Assembly: GCF_009834545.1 (NCBI RefSeq)
Contig: NZ_CP019427.1
Span: 3,912,001-3,976,000, forward strand
Direction of reading: 5' to 3'
Source: Pseudomonas sp. S04
GTDB lineage: Bacteria; Pseudomonadota; Gammaproteobacteria; Pseudomonadales; Pseudomonadaceae
Length of the DNA stretch: 64,000 nt
A model generated the notes under the pieces. The model did not search any database. It was not told the origin of the DNA and saw only the letters and a list, made by a program, of their open reading frames with translations. Position 1 is the first letter of the stretch. Every line of letters starts with the position of its first letter. Positions 8,881 through 17,700 of the stretch are shown here, piece after piece. Both the position numbers and the translations under genes were made by a program.

Positions 8881-10653
8881 ATGCCCGAATTCAACGCCCC
8901 GTTGCGCGACATGCGCTTTGTCCTGCATGAAGTGTTCGACGCCCAGGCCTTGTGGGCGCGCCTGCCGGCTTTGGCCGAGACGGTCGACGCCGCCACCGCC
9001 GATGCCATTCTCGAGGAGGCCGCCAAAGTCACCGGCCAACTGATCGCCCCATTGAATCGCAGTGGCGACGAACAGGGTGCCCAGTGGCACGAGGGCCTGG
9101 TCAGCACTCCCGAGGGTTTCCAGCAGGCCTATGCCACCTACATCGAAGGCGGCTGGGTCGGCCTGTCCGGCAATCCCGACTTCGGCGGCATGGGCATGCC
9201 CAAGATGCTCGCCGTGCAGTTCGAGGAAATGCTCTACGCTGCCAACTCAAGCTTCGCCCTGTACAGCGCCCTGAGTTCCGGAGCCTGCCTGGCCCTGGAC
9301 GCCCACGCCAGCGACGCCCTCAAACGCCTCTACCTGCCACCCATGTATGAAGGCCGCTGGGCCGGCTCCATGTGCCTGACCGAAGCCCATGCCGGCACCG
9401 ACCTGGGGATTGTCCGCAGCCGCGCCGAACCCCAGGCCGATGGCAGCTATCGGATCAGCGGCAGCAAGATCTTCATCACCGGAGGCGACCAGGACCTGAC
9501 CGAAAACATCATCCACCTGGTCCTGGCCAAGCTGCCGGATGCGCCGCCCGGTCCCAAGGGTCTCTCGCTGTTTGTGGTGCCCAAGGTGCTGGTCAACCCG
9601 GACGGTTCCCTCGGCGCGGCCAACGCGGTGAGCTGTGGTTCGATCGAACACAAGATGGGTATCAAGGCCTCGGCCACCTGCGTGATCAACTTCGACGGCG
9701 CCAGCGCCTGGCTGGTGGGCGAAGCCAACAAGGGGTTGGCGGCGATGTTCACCATGATGAACTACGAGCGCCTGTCCGTCGGCATCCAGGGCATCGGCTG
9801 CGCCGCAGCCTCGTACCAGAACGCCGTGGCCTACGCCCGTGACCGCCTGCAGGGTCGGGCAGCCAACGGGGCCAGTGCTCCGGCGCAGGTCGCCGATCCG
9901 ATCATCGTCCACCCCGATGTGCGGCGCATGCTGCTGAGCATCAAGGCCATGACCGAGGGCGGCCGGGCGTTCGCCAGTTACGTCGGGCAACAGCTGGACC
10001 TGGCGAAGTTCTCCCCCGACCCTGCCGAGCAGGACCGCGCCCAGGCCCTGGTGGCCCTGCTGACGCCAGTGGCCAAGGCGTTCTTCACCGACACCGGCCT
10101 GGAAAGCTGCATCCACGGCCAGCAAGTGTTCGGCGGCCATGGCTACATCCGGGAGTGGGGCCAGGAGCAACTGGTGCGAGACGTGCGCATCGCGCAGATC
10201 TACGAAGGCACCAATGGCATCCAGGCCCTGGACCTGCTGGGGCGCAAGGTGCTGGCTGACGGCGGCGTGACGTTGCGCCTGTTCACCGGGGAAATCCACC
10301 AGTTCGCCCAACAACCGGATGCGCCCTACCGCACGCAATTGATCGAGGCGGTGCAACGCCTGGAAGACCTCAGCGACTGGCTGGAAGACCAGGCCGCGAA
10401 CAATCGCAACGAAATCGGCGCGGCCTCGGTGGAGTACCTGCACCTGTTCGGCTATGTCGCCTACGCCTGGCTCTGGGCACGCATGGCCCAGGTGGCGAAA
10501 CACAAGCTGCAGGACGACCCCGGGTTCTACGGCGCAAAACTGGCCACCGCCAAGTTCTACATGCAGCGCCTGCTGCCACGGGTGTTGGGCCTGGAGCAAG
10601 CGATTCGTGCTGGCAGCCAGCCGTTGTTCGACCTCAGCGCCGAACAGTTCTGA
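8881..10653 (+). CDS. Large acyl-CoA dehydrogenase (DmdC-like)
   Basis: A 590-residue FAD-dependent acyl-CoA dehydrogenase of the long subfamily that includes 3-methylmercaptopropionyl-CoA dehydrogenase DmdC and related fatty acyl enzymes (usual dehydrogenases are ~380-400). Visible features are the FAD-binding CLTEAHAGTDLG and SGSKIFITGGDQD motifs, HKMGIKAS, the GHGYIREWGQEQLVRDVRIAQIYEGTNGIQALDLLGRK region with the catalytic Glu in YEGTNG, and a ~130-residue C-terminal extension. GAGG lies 8 bases upstream of the ATG. It would introduce the alpha,beta double bond in the CoA ester made by the preceding ligase. A strong hairpin follows the gene. The exact substrate is open. Confidence 0.88.
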   Translation: MPEFNAPLRDMRFVLHEVFDAQALWARLPALAETVDAATADAILEEAAKVTGQLIAPLNRSGDEQGAQWHEGLVSTPEGFQQAYATYIEGGWVGLSGNPDFGGMGMPKMLAVQFEEMLYAANSSFALYSALSSGACLALDAHASDALKRLYLPPMYEGRWAGSMCLTEAHAGTDLGIVRSRAEPQADGSYRISGSKIFITGGDQDLTENIIHLVLAKLPDAPPGPKGLSLFVVPKVLVNPDGSLGAANAVSCGSIEHKMGIKASATCVINFDGASAWLVGEANKGLAAMFTMMNYERLSVGIQGIGCAAASYQNAVAYARDRLQGRAANGASAPAQVADPIIVHPDVRRMLLSIKAMTEGGRAFASYVGQQLDLAKFSPDPAEQDRAQALVALLTPVAKAFFTDTGLESCIHGQQVFGGHGYIREWGQEQLVRDVRIAQIYEGTNGIQALDLLGRKVLADGGVTLRLFTGEIHQFAQQPDAPYRTQLIEAVQRLEDLSDWLEDQAANNRNEIGAASVEYLHLFGYVAYAWLWARMAQVAKHKLQDDPGFYGAKLATAKFYMQRLLPRVLGLEQAIRAGSQPLFDLSAEQF

Positions 10654-10667
10654 GGCCCCTTCCGCCC

Positions 10668-10704
10668 TCCCGAGGGCGGGGCAATGGGTGCCCCGCCCTC
10701 GGGA
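10668..10704. terminator. Hairpin terminator after the acyl-CoA dehydrogenase gene
   Basis: A 15-bp perfect GC-rich stem (10668-10682 pairing with 10690-10704) with a 7-base loop, placed 15 bp after the stop codon. The following sequence has only a short T run (tttg), so efficiency is uncertain, but position and stem strength fit the end of the two-gene operon. Confidence 0.65.
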
Positions 10705-10748
10705 AGTTTGACTATGCTTGGCTGACACCCACCGGTGACGAGGGATTT

Positions 10749-10967
10749 ATGGACGATCCAATCGACAACAAGCCCCCCAGCTTCTGGCAGATGCTCCACA
10801 GCGTGATGGCGGCGGCCTTTGGCGTACAAAGCGGGAAGAACCGCGCCCGCGACTTTACCCACGGCAAGCCGAGTCATTTTGTGCTGCTGGGGATCATATT
10901 CACGGCGGTGTTTGCCCTGACCCTGTTTGCCATCGTCAAGCTGGTGGTGCATCTGGCCGGGGTCTAG
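10749..10967 (+). CDS. DUF2970 small membrane protein
   Basis: A 72-residue protein with a hydrophilic N-terminal half (MDDPIDNKPPSFWQMLHSVMAAAFGVQSGKNRARDF) and one C-terminal membrane segment (HFVLLGIIFTAVFALTLFAIVKLVV). The FWQ...SV..A.FGVQ....R..DF pattern is that of DUF2970 proteins, short single-span proteins of unknown role in proteobacteria. GAGGG lies 5-6 bases before the ATG. It is preceded by a terminator and converges on the next gene, so it is probably a monocistronic unit. Confidence 0.8.
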   Translation: MDDPIDNKPPSFWQMLHSVMAAAFGVQSGKNRARDFTHGKPSHFVLLGIIFTAVFALTLFAIVKLVVHLAGV

Positions 10968-10975
10968 CGGGCGGC

Positions 10976-12061
10976 TCAGCGCATCAGGGTCTGCAGGCTG
11001 AACGGATAGCGGTAACTGGTTGGACGGCCCTTGGCCGACAGGCTGCGGAAATTCACTCCGTAGCCCTGGCTGTCGCGCAGCGCCAGCATGCGCCGGGCCT
11101 GGTTGCGGTCGATCAGTTGCAACAGTGGTATTTGCCGGTCGCGCCCGCCGTACTGTTCGACGGCCACGCCCTGGTCATAGTCATGCAACTGCACCAGGGC
11201 CCAGCCGCCGAGGCTGAAATGGCCGCCTACCAACACGCTCAAACGCCCGTCCAGCAACGCCTGCAACGCCGCCGGCGAGGTATTCACCGCGCTGAACAAG
11301 ACGCCCTTGCCCGGTTGCCCACCGATCTCCTCGTAAGCCTGCATGGCGCCGAAGGCCATCTCGTCATTGGCGGCCCAGACCAGCGATACCCCAGGGTAAC
11401 GCTTGAACAGTTGTGCCGCCTGCTCATGGGCGCGCTCGCGCTTCCAGGCGCCATAGACCATCTGTCGCAATTGCACCTCGGGATGCTCACGCAGCGCACG
11501 TTGCATGCCTTTCTCGCGCAACTGCGCGGACGGGGTGATCTTCAGCCCGGAAAACGCCAGCAACTCCAGCTTCTGGCCGGGGGCGACGGGCGGATGTTGG
11601 CGGATCAGTTCCTTGAGCATCAGGTAGCCGCCCTCCTCGTCGTTGGGCACCAGGCTACCGAGCCAGTCGGGGTATTTTTCCCGCGCGTCACCGAGCAACG
11701 CCAGTTGGTCGGCGGTCAGGGCATTGTTGACCATGAACAGCTTGACCCCGCTGCCCTGGGACAGGCGCAGGATTTCTGGGGCGACATACTGTTCGTTGAC
11801 GAACACCAGGTAATCCGGGCGGTTGGGGCCCAGCAGCACTTCGCGTGCCTGCTCGATGGTGGATTGCGCCACGCGCTCGGAATAACGGACCTGCAGGTCC
11901 ATGCCCAGGTCGCGAGCGGCCGCCTGCATGAATTGGCTGTAGCTGACCCAGAACACTTCCATGGTGGTTCCCGGATTGAGGAATACCACCGACGCCGCTT
12001 GCGCGCCGGGTCCGAAGACCGCGCAAAGCGTCAGTAAAATCCCCCACACGAACCTGAACAT
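10976..12061 (-). CDS. Periplasmic sugar-binding-like ABC substrate-binding protein
   Basis: A 361-residue protein with a cleavable signal peptide (FVWGILLTLCAVFGPGAQAA). The mature part has the fold signature of the LacI/ribose-binding periplasmic family: ASVVFLNPGTTMEVFWVSYSQFMQAAARDLGMDLQVRYSERV, VFVNEQYVAPEILR, VWAANDEMAFGAMQAYEEIG and a late FSAVNTSPAALQALLDG. No permease or ATPase gene is nearby, so it may serve a remote transporter or act as the sensing component of a signalling system. It converges on the DUF2970 gene with only 8 bp between the stops. Ligand unknown. Confidence 0.8.
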   Translation of the reverse strand: MFRFVWGILLTLCAVFGPGAQAASVVFLNPGTTMEVFWVSYSQFMQAAARDLGMDLQVRYSERVAQSTIEQAREVLLGPNRPDYLVFVNEQYVAPEILRLSQGSGVKLFMVNNALTADQLALLGDAREKYPDWLGSLVPNDEEGGYLMLKELIRQHPPVAPGQKLELLAFSGLKITPSAQLREKGMQRALREHPEVQLRQMVYGAWKRERAHEQAAQLFKRYPGVSLVWAANDEMAFGAMQAYEEIGGQPGKGVLFSAVNTSPAALQALLDGRLSVLVGGHFSLGGWALVQLHDYDQGVAVEQYGGRDRQIPLLQLIDRNQARRMLALRDSQGYGVNFRSLSAKGRPTSYRYPFSLQTLMR

Positions 12062-12176
12062 TAAACAACCGAGCCCCGAAAATTAGCCGCGCATTATAGC
12101 CGGCCACTGGCTGGCACATTGCGGTTAATTAACGTGTCGTCCGACAATCAGCGGATCAGGGCCCGGCCACGCGGGT

Positions 12177-12290
12177 TTACTGATGGCTGACCCAGTACAC
12201 GGCAGTGCCCACTACCAGGATGATCAGGAACAGAATCGCCCACGCATCGACGCTGCTATCGCTTTTGCCTGCTTTGGTCGGATTGCTCAT
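12177..12290 (-). CDS. 37-residue single-span membrane peptide
   Basis: A short frame of 37 codons: a polar lysine/serine-rich start (MSNPTKAGKSDSSVDA) and one hydrophobic helix (WAILFLIILVVGTAVYWVS) ending two residues before the stop. AGAGG lies about 8 bases before the ATG on the minus strand. The frame can be read further upstream but the added residues look non-coding. It lies divergent from cysI with 292 bp between them. The strong ribosome site and the clean membrane segment argue for a real gene. Function unknown. Confidence 0.6.
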   Translation of the reverse strand: MSNPTKAGKSDSSVDAWAILFLIILVVGTAVYWVSHQ

Positions 12291-12582
12291 TGCATCGCCT
12301 CTTGTCGGTTTTATCGGTGATTGCATGAAGACTCGATCACAGTTAAGTCGAGGATTGCCCATACGACAAATAAGGGTAAGACAATAATCAGTCTCATTAG
12401 TCGATTTGGTTCTTTCCATATACTCAAACATCACTTTTGCGCATAAACGCAAACTGGTATCTTGCCCCGGCTCCGTGGGGAGTGCGCGGCCGTGCGCGCA
12501 GAATTGCCAAGGCATTTTCGGAACTCAGCGAGCGAGAAACGCCGCGATTTTCGAGGGGCCCAAGCCTGAGAACAGGACTTAT

Positions 12583-14241
12583 ATGTACGTATACGACGAG
12601 TACGATCAGCGGATCATCGAGGACCGCGTCAAGCAGTTCCGTGATCAGACCCGACGCTATCTGGCAGGCGAGCTGAGCGAAGAAGAATTCCGCCCCCTGC
12701 GCCTGCAAAATGGCCTTTATATCCAGCGCTTCGCCCCGATGCTGCGGGTTGCCGTGCCTTATGGCCAACTGACTTCGCGGCAGACGCGAATGATGGCCAA
12801 GATCGCTCGCGACTACGACAAGGGTTATGCCCACATCAGTACCCGGCAGAACGTGCAGTTCAACTGGCCGGCACTGGAAGACATTCCAGACATCCTGGCT
12901 GAGCTGGCCACCGTGCAGATGCACGCCATCCAGACCAGCGGCAACTGCCTGCGCAACGTCACCACCGACCAGTTTGCCGGCGTGGCCTCCGACGAGTTGA
13001 TCGATCCGCGCCCGTGGTGCGAGATCGTCCGCCAGTGGACCACCTTCCACCCGGAATTCGCCTACCTGCCGCGCAAGTTCAAGATTGCGATCAACGGTTC
13101 GACTTCCGACCGCGCCGCCATCGAAGTCCATGACATTGGCCTGGAGCCGGTGCACAACGCCGCAGGCGAACTGGGTTTCCGCGTGCTGGTTGGCGGCGGC
13201 CTCGGGCGTACGCCAGTGGTGGGTGCGTTCATCAATGAATTCCTGCCGTGGCAAGACCTGTTGAGCTACCTCGACGCCATCCTGCGTGTGTACAACCGCT
13301 ATGGCCGTCGCGACAACAAGTACAAGGCGCGGATCAAGATTCTGGTCAAGGCCCTGACGCCGGAAGTCTTCGCCCAGAAAGTCGACGCGGAAATGGAGCA
13401 CCTGCGCGGTGGCCAGACCACCCTGACCGAAGCCGAAGTGCAGCGTGTCGCCAAGCATTTCGTCGACCCGGACTACAAGGCCCTGGACAACCAGAGCGCC
13501 GAACTGGCCGCACTCGACCAGCAACACCCAGGCTTCGCTCGCTGGCGCACCCGCAACACCCTGGCCCACAAGAAGCCGGGTTATGTTGCCGTGACCCTGT
13601 CGCTCAAGCCTACCGGCGTTGCCCCGGGCGACCTGACCGACAAACAGCTGGACGCAGTGGCCGACCTGGCCGATCGCTTCAGCTTTGGTCAACTGCGCAC
13701 CTCCCACGAGCAGAACATCATTCTCGCCGACGTCGAGCAGAGCCAATTGTTCACCCTGTGGGGCGAGTTGCGCGAGCAAGGATTTGCCACGCCGAACATC
13801 GGCCTGCTGACTGACATCATCTGCTGCCCGGGGGGTGACTTCTGCTCCCTGGCCAATGCCAAGTCGATCCCGATTGCCGAATCGATCCAGCGTCGCTTCG
13901 ATGACCTGGACTACCTGTTCGACATCGGTGAACTGGACCTGAACATCTCCGGCTGCATGAACGCCTGTGGTCACCACCACGTCGGCCACATCGGCATCCT
14001 CGGGGTGGACAAGAAAGGTGAAGAGTTCTACCAGGTGTCCCTGGGTGGCAGCGCCAGCCGCGACGCCAGCCTGGGCAAGATCCTCGGCCCGTCCTTCGCC
14101 CAGGACGCCATGCCGGACGTGATCTCGAAGCTGATCGATGTGTACGTGGAACAACGTACCGAAGACGAGCGCTTCATCGACACCTATCAACGTATCGGCA
14201 TCGACCTCTTCAAGGAACGCGTCTATGCAGCGAATCATTAA
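12583..14241 (+). CDS. cysI: Sulfite reductase hemoprotein beta subunit
   Basis: A 552-residue nitrite/sulfite reductase. It has two ferredoxin-like half-domains and the siroheme/4Fe-4S ligand cysteines at about residues 415-421 (ICCPGGDFCSLANAKS) and 457-461 (SGCMNACGHHHVGHIG). The N-terminal substrate-side motifs YAHISTRQNVQFNW and SGNCLRNVTTDQFAG are intact. It reduces sulfite to sulfide in assimilatory sulfate reduction in the cytoplasm. The start at 12583 (MYVYDEYDQRIIEDR) fits the length of the P. aeruginosa CysI; the frame is open further upstream but that part is not conserved-looking. The last codons overlap the DUF934 gene by 17 bp, the same pairing as in other pseudomonads. Confidence 0.93.
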   Translation: MYVYDEYDQRIIEDRVKQFRDQTRRYLAGELSEEEFRPLRLQNGLYIQRFAPMLRVAVPYGQLTSRQTRMMAKIARDYDKGYAHISTRQNVQFNWPALEDIPDILAELATVQMHAIQTSGNCLRNVTTDQFAGVASDELIDPRPWCEIVRQWTTFHPEFAYLPRKFKIAINGSTSDRAAIEVHDIGLEPVHNAAGELGFRVLVGGGLGRTPVVGAFINEFLPWQDLLSYLDAILRVYNRYGRRDNKYKARIKILVKALTPEVFAQKVDAEMEHLRGGQTTLTEAEVQRVAKHFVDPDYKALDNQSAELAALDQQHPGFARWRTRNTLAHKKPGYVAVTLSLKPTGVAPGDLTDKQLDAVADLADRFSFGQLRTSHEQNIILADVEQSQLFTLWGELREQGFATPNIGLLTDIICCPGGDFCSLANAKSIPIAESIQRRFDDLDYLFDIGELDLNISGCMNACGHHHVGHIGILGVDKKGEEFYQVSLGGSASRDASLGKILGPSFAQDAMPDVISKLIDVYVEQRTEDERFIDTYQRIGIDLFKERVYAANH

Positions 14242-14719
14242 GAACAACGAGGTCATCGACGAAACCTGGCACTTGCTGCCCAAGGATTTCAACATCGATG
14301 AGATCAGCAACTGCGACGACTACATCGTGCCGTTGCAACTGTGGCGCGAACACGGGCGCATGCTCCTGGCCCGTGATGGCGGCCTGGGCGTGTGGCTGGA
14401 CGCCGATGAAGAAGCCGAGGAAATCGGTGACGACGTGGATAAATTCCAGGTCATCGCCCTCAATTTCCCGGCGTTCACCGACGGCCGCAACTACTCCAAC
14501 GCCCGTTTGCTGCGCGACCGCTACGGCTTCAAAGGCGAGCTGCGGGCGATTGGCGACATCCTGCGCGACCAGTTGTTCTACCTGCGCCGCTGCGGGTTTG
14601 ACGCCTACGCCTTGCGTGCCGACAAAGACCCGTACGAAGCGCTGGAAAGCCTCAAGGACTTCTCGGTGACCTACCAGGCCGCCACTGACGAACCGCTGCC
14701 GCTGTTCCGTCGCCGCTAA
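14225..14719 (+). CDS. DUF934 protein, sulfite reductase partner
   Basis: A 164-residue protein of the DUF934 family, known to sit directly after cysI in many proteobacteria. Motifs seen are LPLWRE-like VPLQLWREHG, VWLDADEEAEEIGDDVDKFQVIALNFPAFTDGRNYSNARLLRDRYGFKGELRAIGDILRDQLFYLRRCGFDAYALR. The start at 14225 (MQRIIKNNEVID) overlaps the cysI end by 17 bp, implying translational coupling. Suggested in the literature as an accessory or electron-transfer-related protein for sulfite reduction; its biochemical role is not settled. Confidence 0.88.
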   Translation: MQRIIKNNEVIDETWHLLPKDFNIDEISNCDDYIVPLQLWREHGRMLLARDGGLGVWLDADEEAEEIGDDVDKFQVIALNFPAFTDGRNYSNARLLRDRYGFKGELRAIGDILRDQLFYLRRCGFDAYALRADKDPYEALESLKDFSVTYQAATDEPLPLFRRR

Positions 14720-14728
14720 CGGGCCAAG

Positions 14729-14756
14729 GCCTTGAACCCCGCCCGGGGTTCAAGGC
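14729..14756. terminator. Bidirectional terminator between cysI-DUF934 and the LRR gene
   Basis: A perfect 12-bp stem (14729-14740 with 14745-14756) around a 4-base loop lies 9 bp past the DUF934 stop and 12 bp past the stop of the converging LRR gene. It has no long T run on either side, but its place between two convergent stops fits a shared terminator. Confidence 0.6.
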
Positions 14757-14768
14757 TTGCTGTCGTCA

Positions 14769-17700
14769 TCAGCCTCCCAACAGATCCTCGATCGGAATCG
14801 GCCTGCCGGTGTGGACCCAGTCCCTGTACAACCTGACCTTGTTCTCCAGCCGCGTGAAACTGGCGAAGGGGTTCTCGGCATCCAGCGTCGACAGCGCGAC
14901 ATCCCTGCTCAACACCCCCCACAACTCCTCCGAGGCATCGGCCTCACTCAACAAATGCCAGACTCTCGCCTGGATCACTGAATAGGCCACCCGAAAATCA
15001 GCGGTGCGGCTCAGGCCCTCTATCGTTCGCAAAAAACGCGCTCCCCGGGGCTTGGCGACCAGCCGCAGCCATAGCAAACGCTTCAGCTCGACATGGGCCT
15101 CAGGCAGGCGCTGCAACCACACCGCCGGTTGCGTGACACTCAGGTCGGGGGCGCTCAACCAAAGATTCAGGCCGGTGTGTTCTCGATGGGTAATGATGCG
15201 CCGCAGGCTGTCCTCGTCCGTCAGTGGATTGCCCCACAGGCGGACCCGGTCCCTGGCCACGGCCTGGACCAGGACGGCAGGGGGAAACCGGGAAATCCGG
15301 TTGTTACTGAGGTCCAGCAATTCCATGGAGGGTTGTTCAGGAATACCAACGGGACAATGGGTAATGCCGGTACCGCCGAGGCTCAACCTGCGTAAATCCG
15401 TCATGCCAAACACCAGCGGCGGGACGCCCAGCGGATTATCGCTCAAGTCCAGCACCTGCAAACGCACCAACTGAGACAACTGCCCCGCCGATTGCTCGGT
15501 CAGTTCCAGCCAGGTCGACTTGAGGTTCAGTGTGGTGAGGTGGGGCATGCGAGTAATCGCAGGCGGCAAGCGCACCTCAACTACACCGTGGGGATTGACC
15601 TGTCGCAGGTCGACGCTCTCCATGTTCAAGGTGCGCAGATTGGGAAAGCACCCCAGGAAACCTTCCAGCCCCTCTGGTCGCGCCAGCTGGAAACCTTTCA
15701 TGGACAACTCGACGACGTCATTGAACTTTGCCGTCAGAAACGGCAGTGAATGAAAGTACTCGAAGTCCAGGTCCAGTTTGTAGCCCAGCAGTTGCGCGCC
15801 CGAATAGACATGAGTGTCGACATGCCCGCGTTTTTGCCAGAAGCTCATCAAGTCGGACACCAGCTCAATCCGCGCCTCTTGCTCAAGGTAAAGCACCTCT
15901 TCGACACGCTCCAGGTTCTCCTCCTCAATCTGGGCCGCATCCATCCCCTGCGCCGCCTCTTCGCCCTCGACCAGAAAATCGATAGCCATTTCGTCGACTT
16001 CCTGCAGGACCTGGTCGACCCATTGGCGTAAATCGAGATCGAGTTGGCTCAGTTGTATTTCCAGCCGTGCCAGTTGCTCCATCGCCCCGGCGCCCAGGTT
16101 CTGCAGAAACTCAGCGGCCTGCGCCGGAGTAAAACCGGTGTAAATCGACCTGACGTGAACGATCTCGATATCCCGAGTCAACGCCGCCCCCTGCGAGGTC
16201 GCCGGATAACCTCCGCCTCGCAGCCCTGGCGCCTCGAAAAGCAGCCCGGAGTCCATTCGCGAAAGCCCGGTGATGAGTTCGGAACGCGGCAGTGTCCGCT
16301 CGCTGATTTTCCGCCTCAGGCCGCGCGCGGCATCCAGCGGTTGCAGCTGCAACGCATCACGTTCGGACTCTGACAGCAGGTCGAGAACAGCCTGATAGAC
16401 ATCGTGGGCGTCCGGCCGATAGACACCCTGCGCATCGTGCCCGCTATATCGGCGAGCCACTTTGATCAGGTACCTGCATTCATGGGACGCGAACGGCCCG
16501 ACCTGATCCAGGAGGCGTCCCGCCGCTGACCCCTCGTGCACCTCGATACGCAGCGACTTCGGCCATCCGGGCAACGCTTGCAGAGAGTGCAGCGCCAGTG
16601 CGTCAGTCTCCGGGTTTTGAATGGATTGAAGGTAAAGCCCTTCATAGGCACGATTGAGCCGCACGTGTTGCCGATACTGGCTGGCCTTGCCATCCAGCCG
16701 CCGGAGCAGGCGCCGGCTTTCGGCCACTGTCGGCGGCGCCTGAATATCCACGCCTGACCGGTCGAGCAGTTGTTCTATGGCGCCTTTAGGCAAGCCCGGG
16801 TACTGACGTTGAAACAGCTTCACCCATTCATTGTCAGAGTGCTGGAAGCTGTCATATCGCGCCTGAAAGCGCATCGCCAGGGCAGTGGCGGCCTGTTCCC
16901 CGGGGATCGCCTGCAGGGTTTCGCGCTGAAGATCCTGATCGATCCTGAAACGGCTGATGGTATCAGCCAACAGCGGCGTCGGCGGACGGCGCCCCGCCTG
17001 CATCAACCGCAGCATATCGTCGTCGACCGCGCTGACATTGCCGATCTGGTGCAGTACCTCATCGCTGAATGACGCCACCGGCGCGCCGATACCGCGTATC
17101 AACGCCAGGCGCGTGGTAGTGCCTGACGGTGTGGCTTCCACAGGCTGTACCTCGGGCATCTCGGGCCTGATGACAGGTTCTCCCGGGGTCTCCGCAGGCC
17201 GGGCCACCGGCCCTGGCAGCGTCTCCACGGCCCCCTCGCCCTTGAGTGCCGCACCCGCACCCAGCAGCGGCAGCGCATTGAGCAAACCAAACACCACGCG
17301 GGTCACGCCCGCGGATGAATCATCCGGCTGCTTGCCATTCATTGCCTGGTCCAGCCCATACCCGGCATCGATAATCCCGGCCAACACCAACAAGCCCTCA
17401 CCCCCCGGCACAAACAGGGCCAAAGGTCCGAACCTGTTGATCCATTGCACAATGGGTTCGACCACCGCACTCAGGTTATCCCGATTGACTTGCGCATCAT
17501 CGCGAATGGTTTCAATGCTGGCATTCGCCGCCTGCTTCATGCTCAGGACTAGCTGTGCGAAAGGATCGGTGCCTGGAGACACCACTTCAAGATGAACATA
17601 CTCGGCCGGGTCCCAGTACCCGTCGTCGTTGAAGAATCCGTGGCCCTGTTTCAGATGGTGTTGGCGCGGGTATATCGCCATACCATCCAGTGCGGTCAAC

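Noticed and set aside
9247..10728. 493-codon open frame on the minus strand
   Set aside because: Antisense of the acyl-CoA dehydrogenase gene; His/Gln/Gly/Val-rich shadow with no motifs.
10976..12061. Complete ABC sugar transporter
   Set aside because: Only the binding protein is present; neighbours are not permease or ATPase genes.
12424..14310. 628-codon open frame on the minus strand
   Set aside because: Antisense of cysI; cysI has all the siroheme and cluster ligands.
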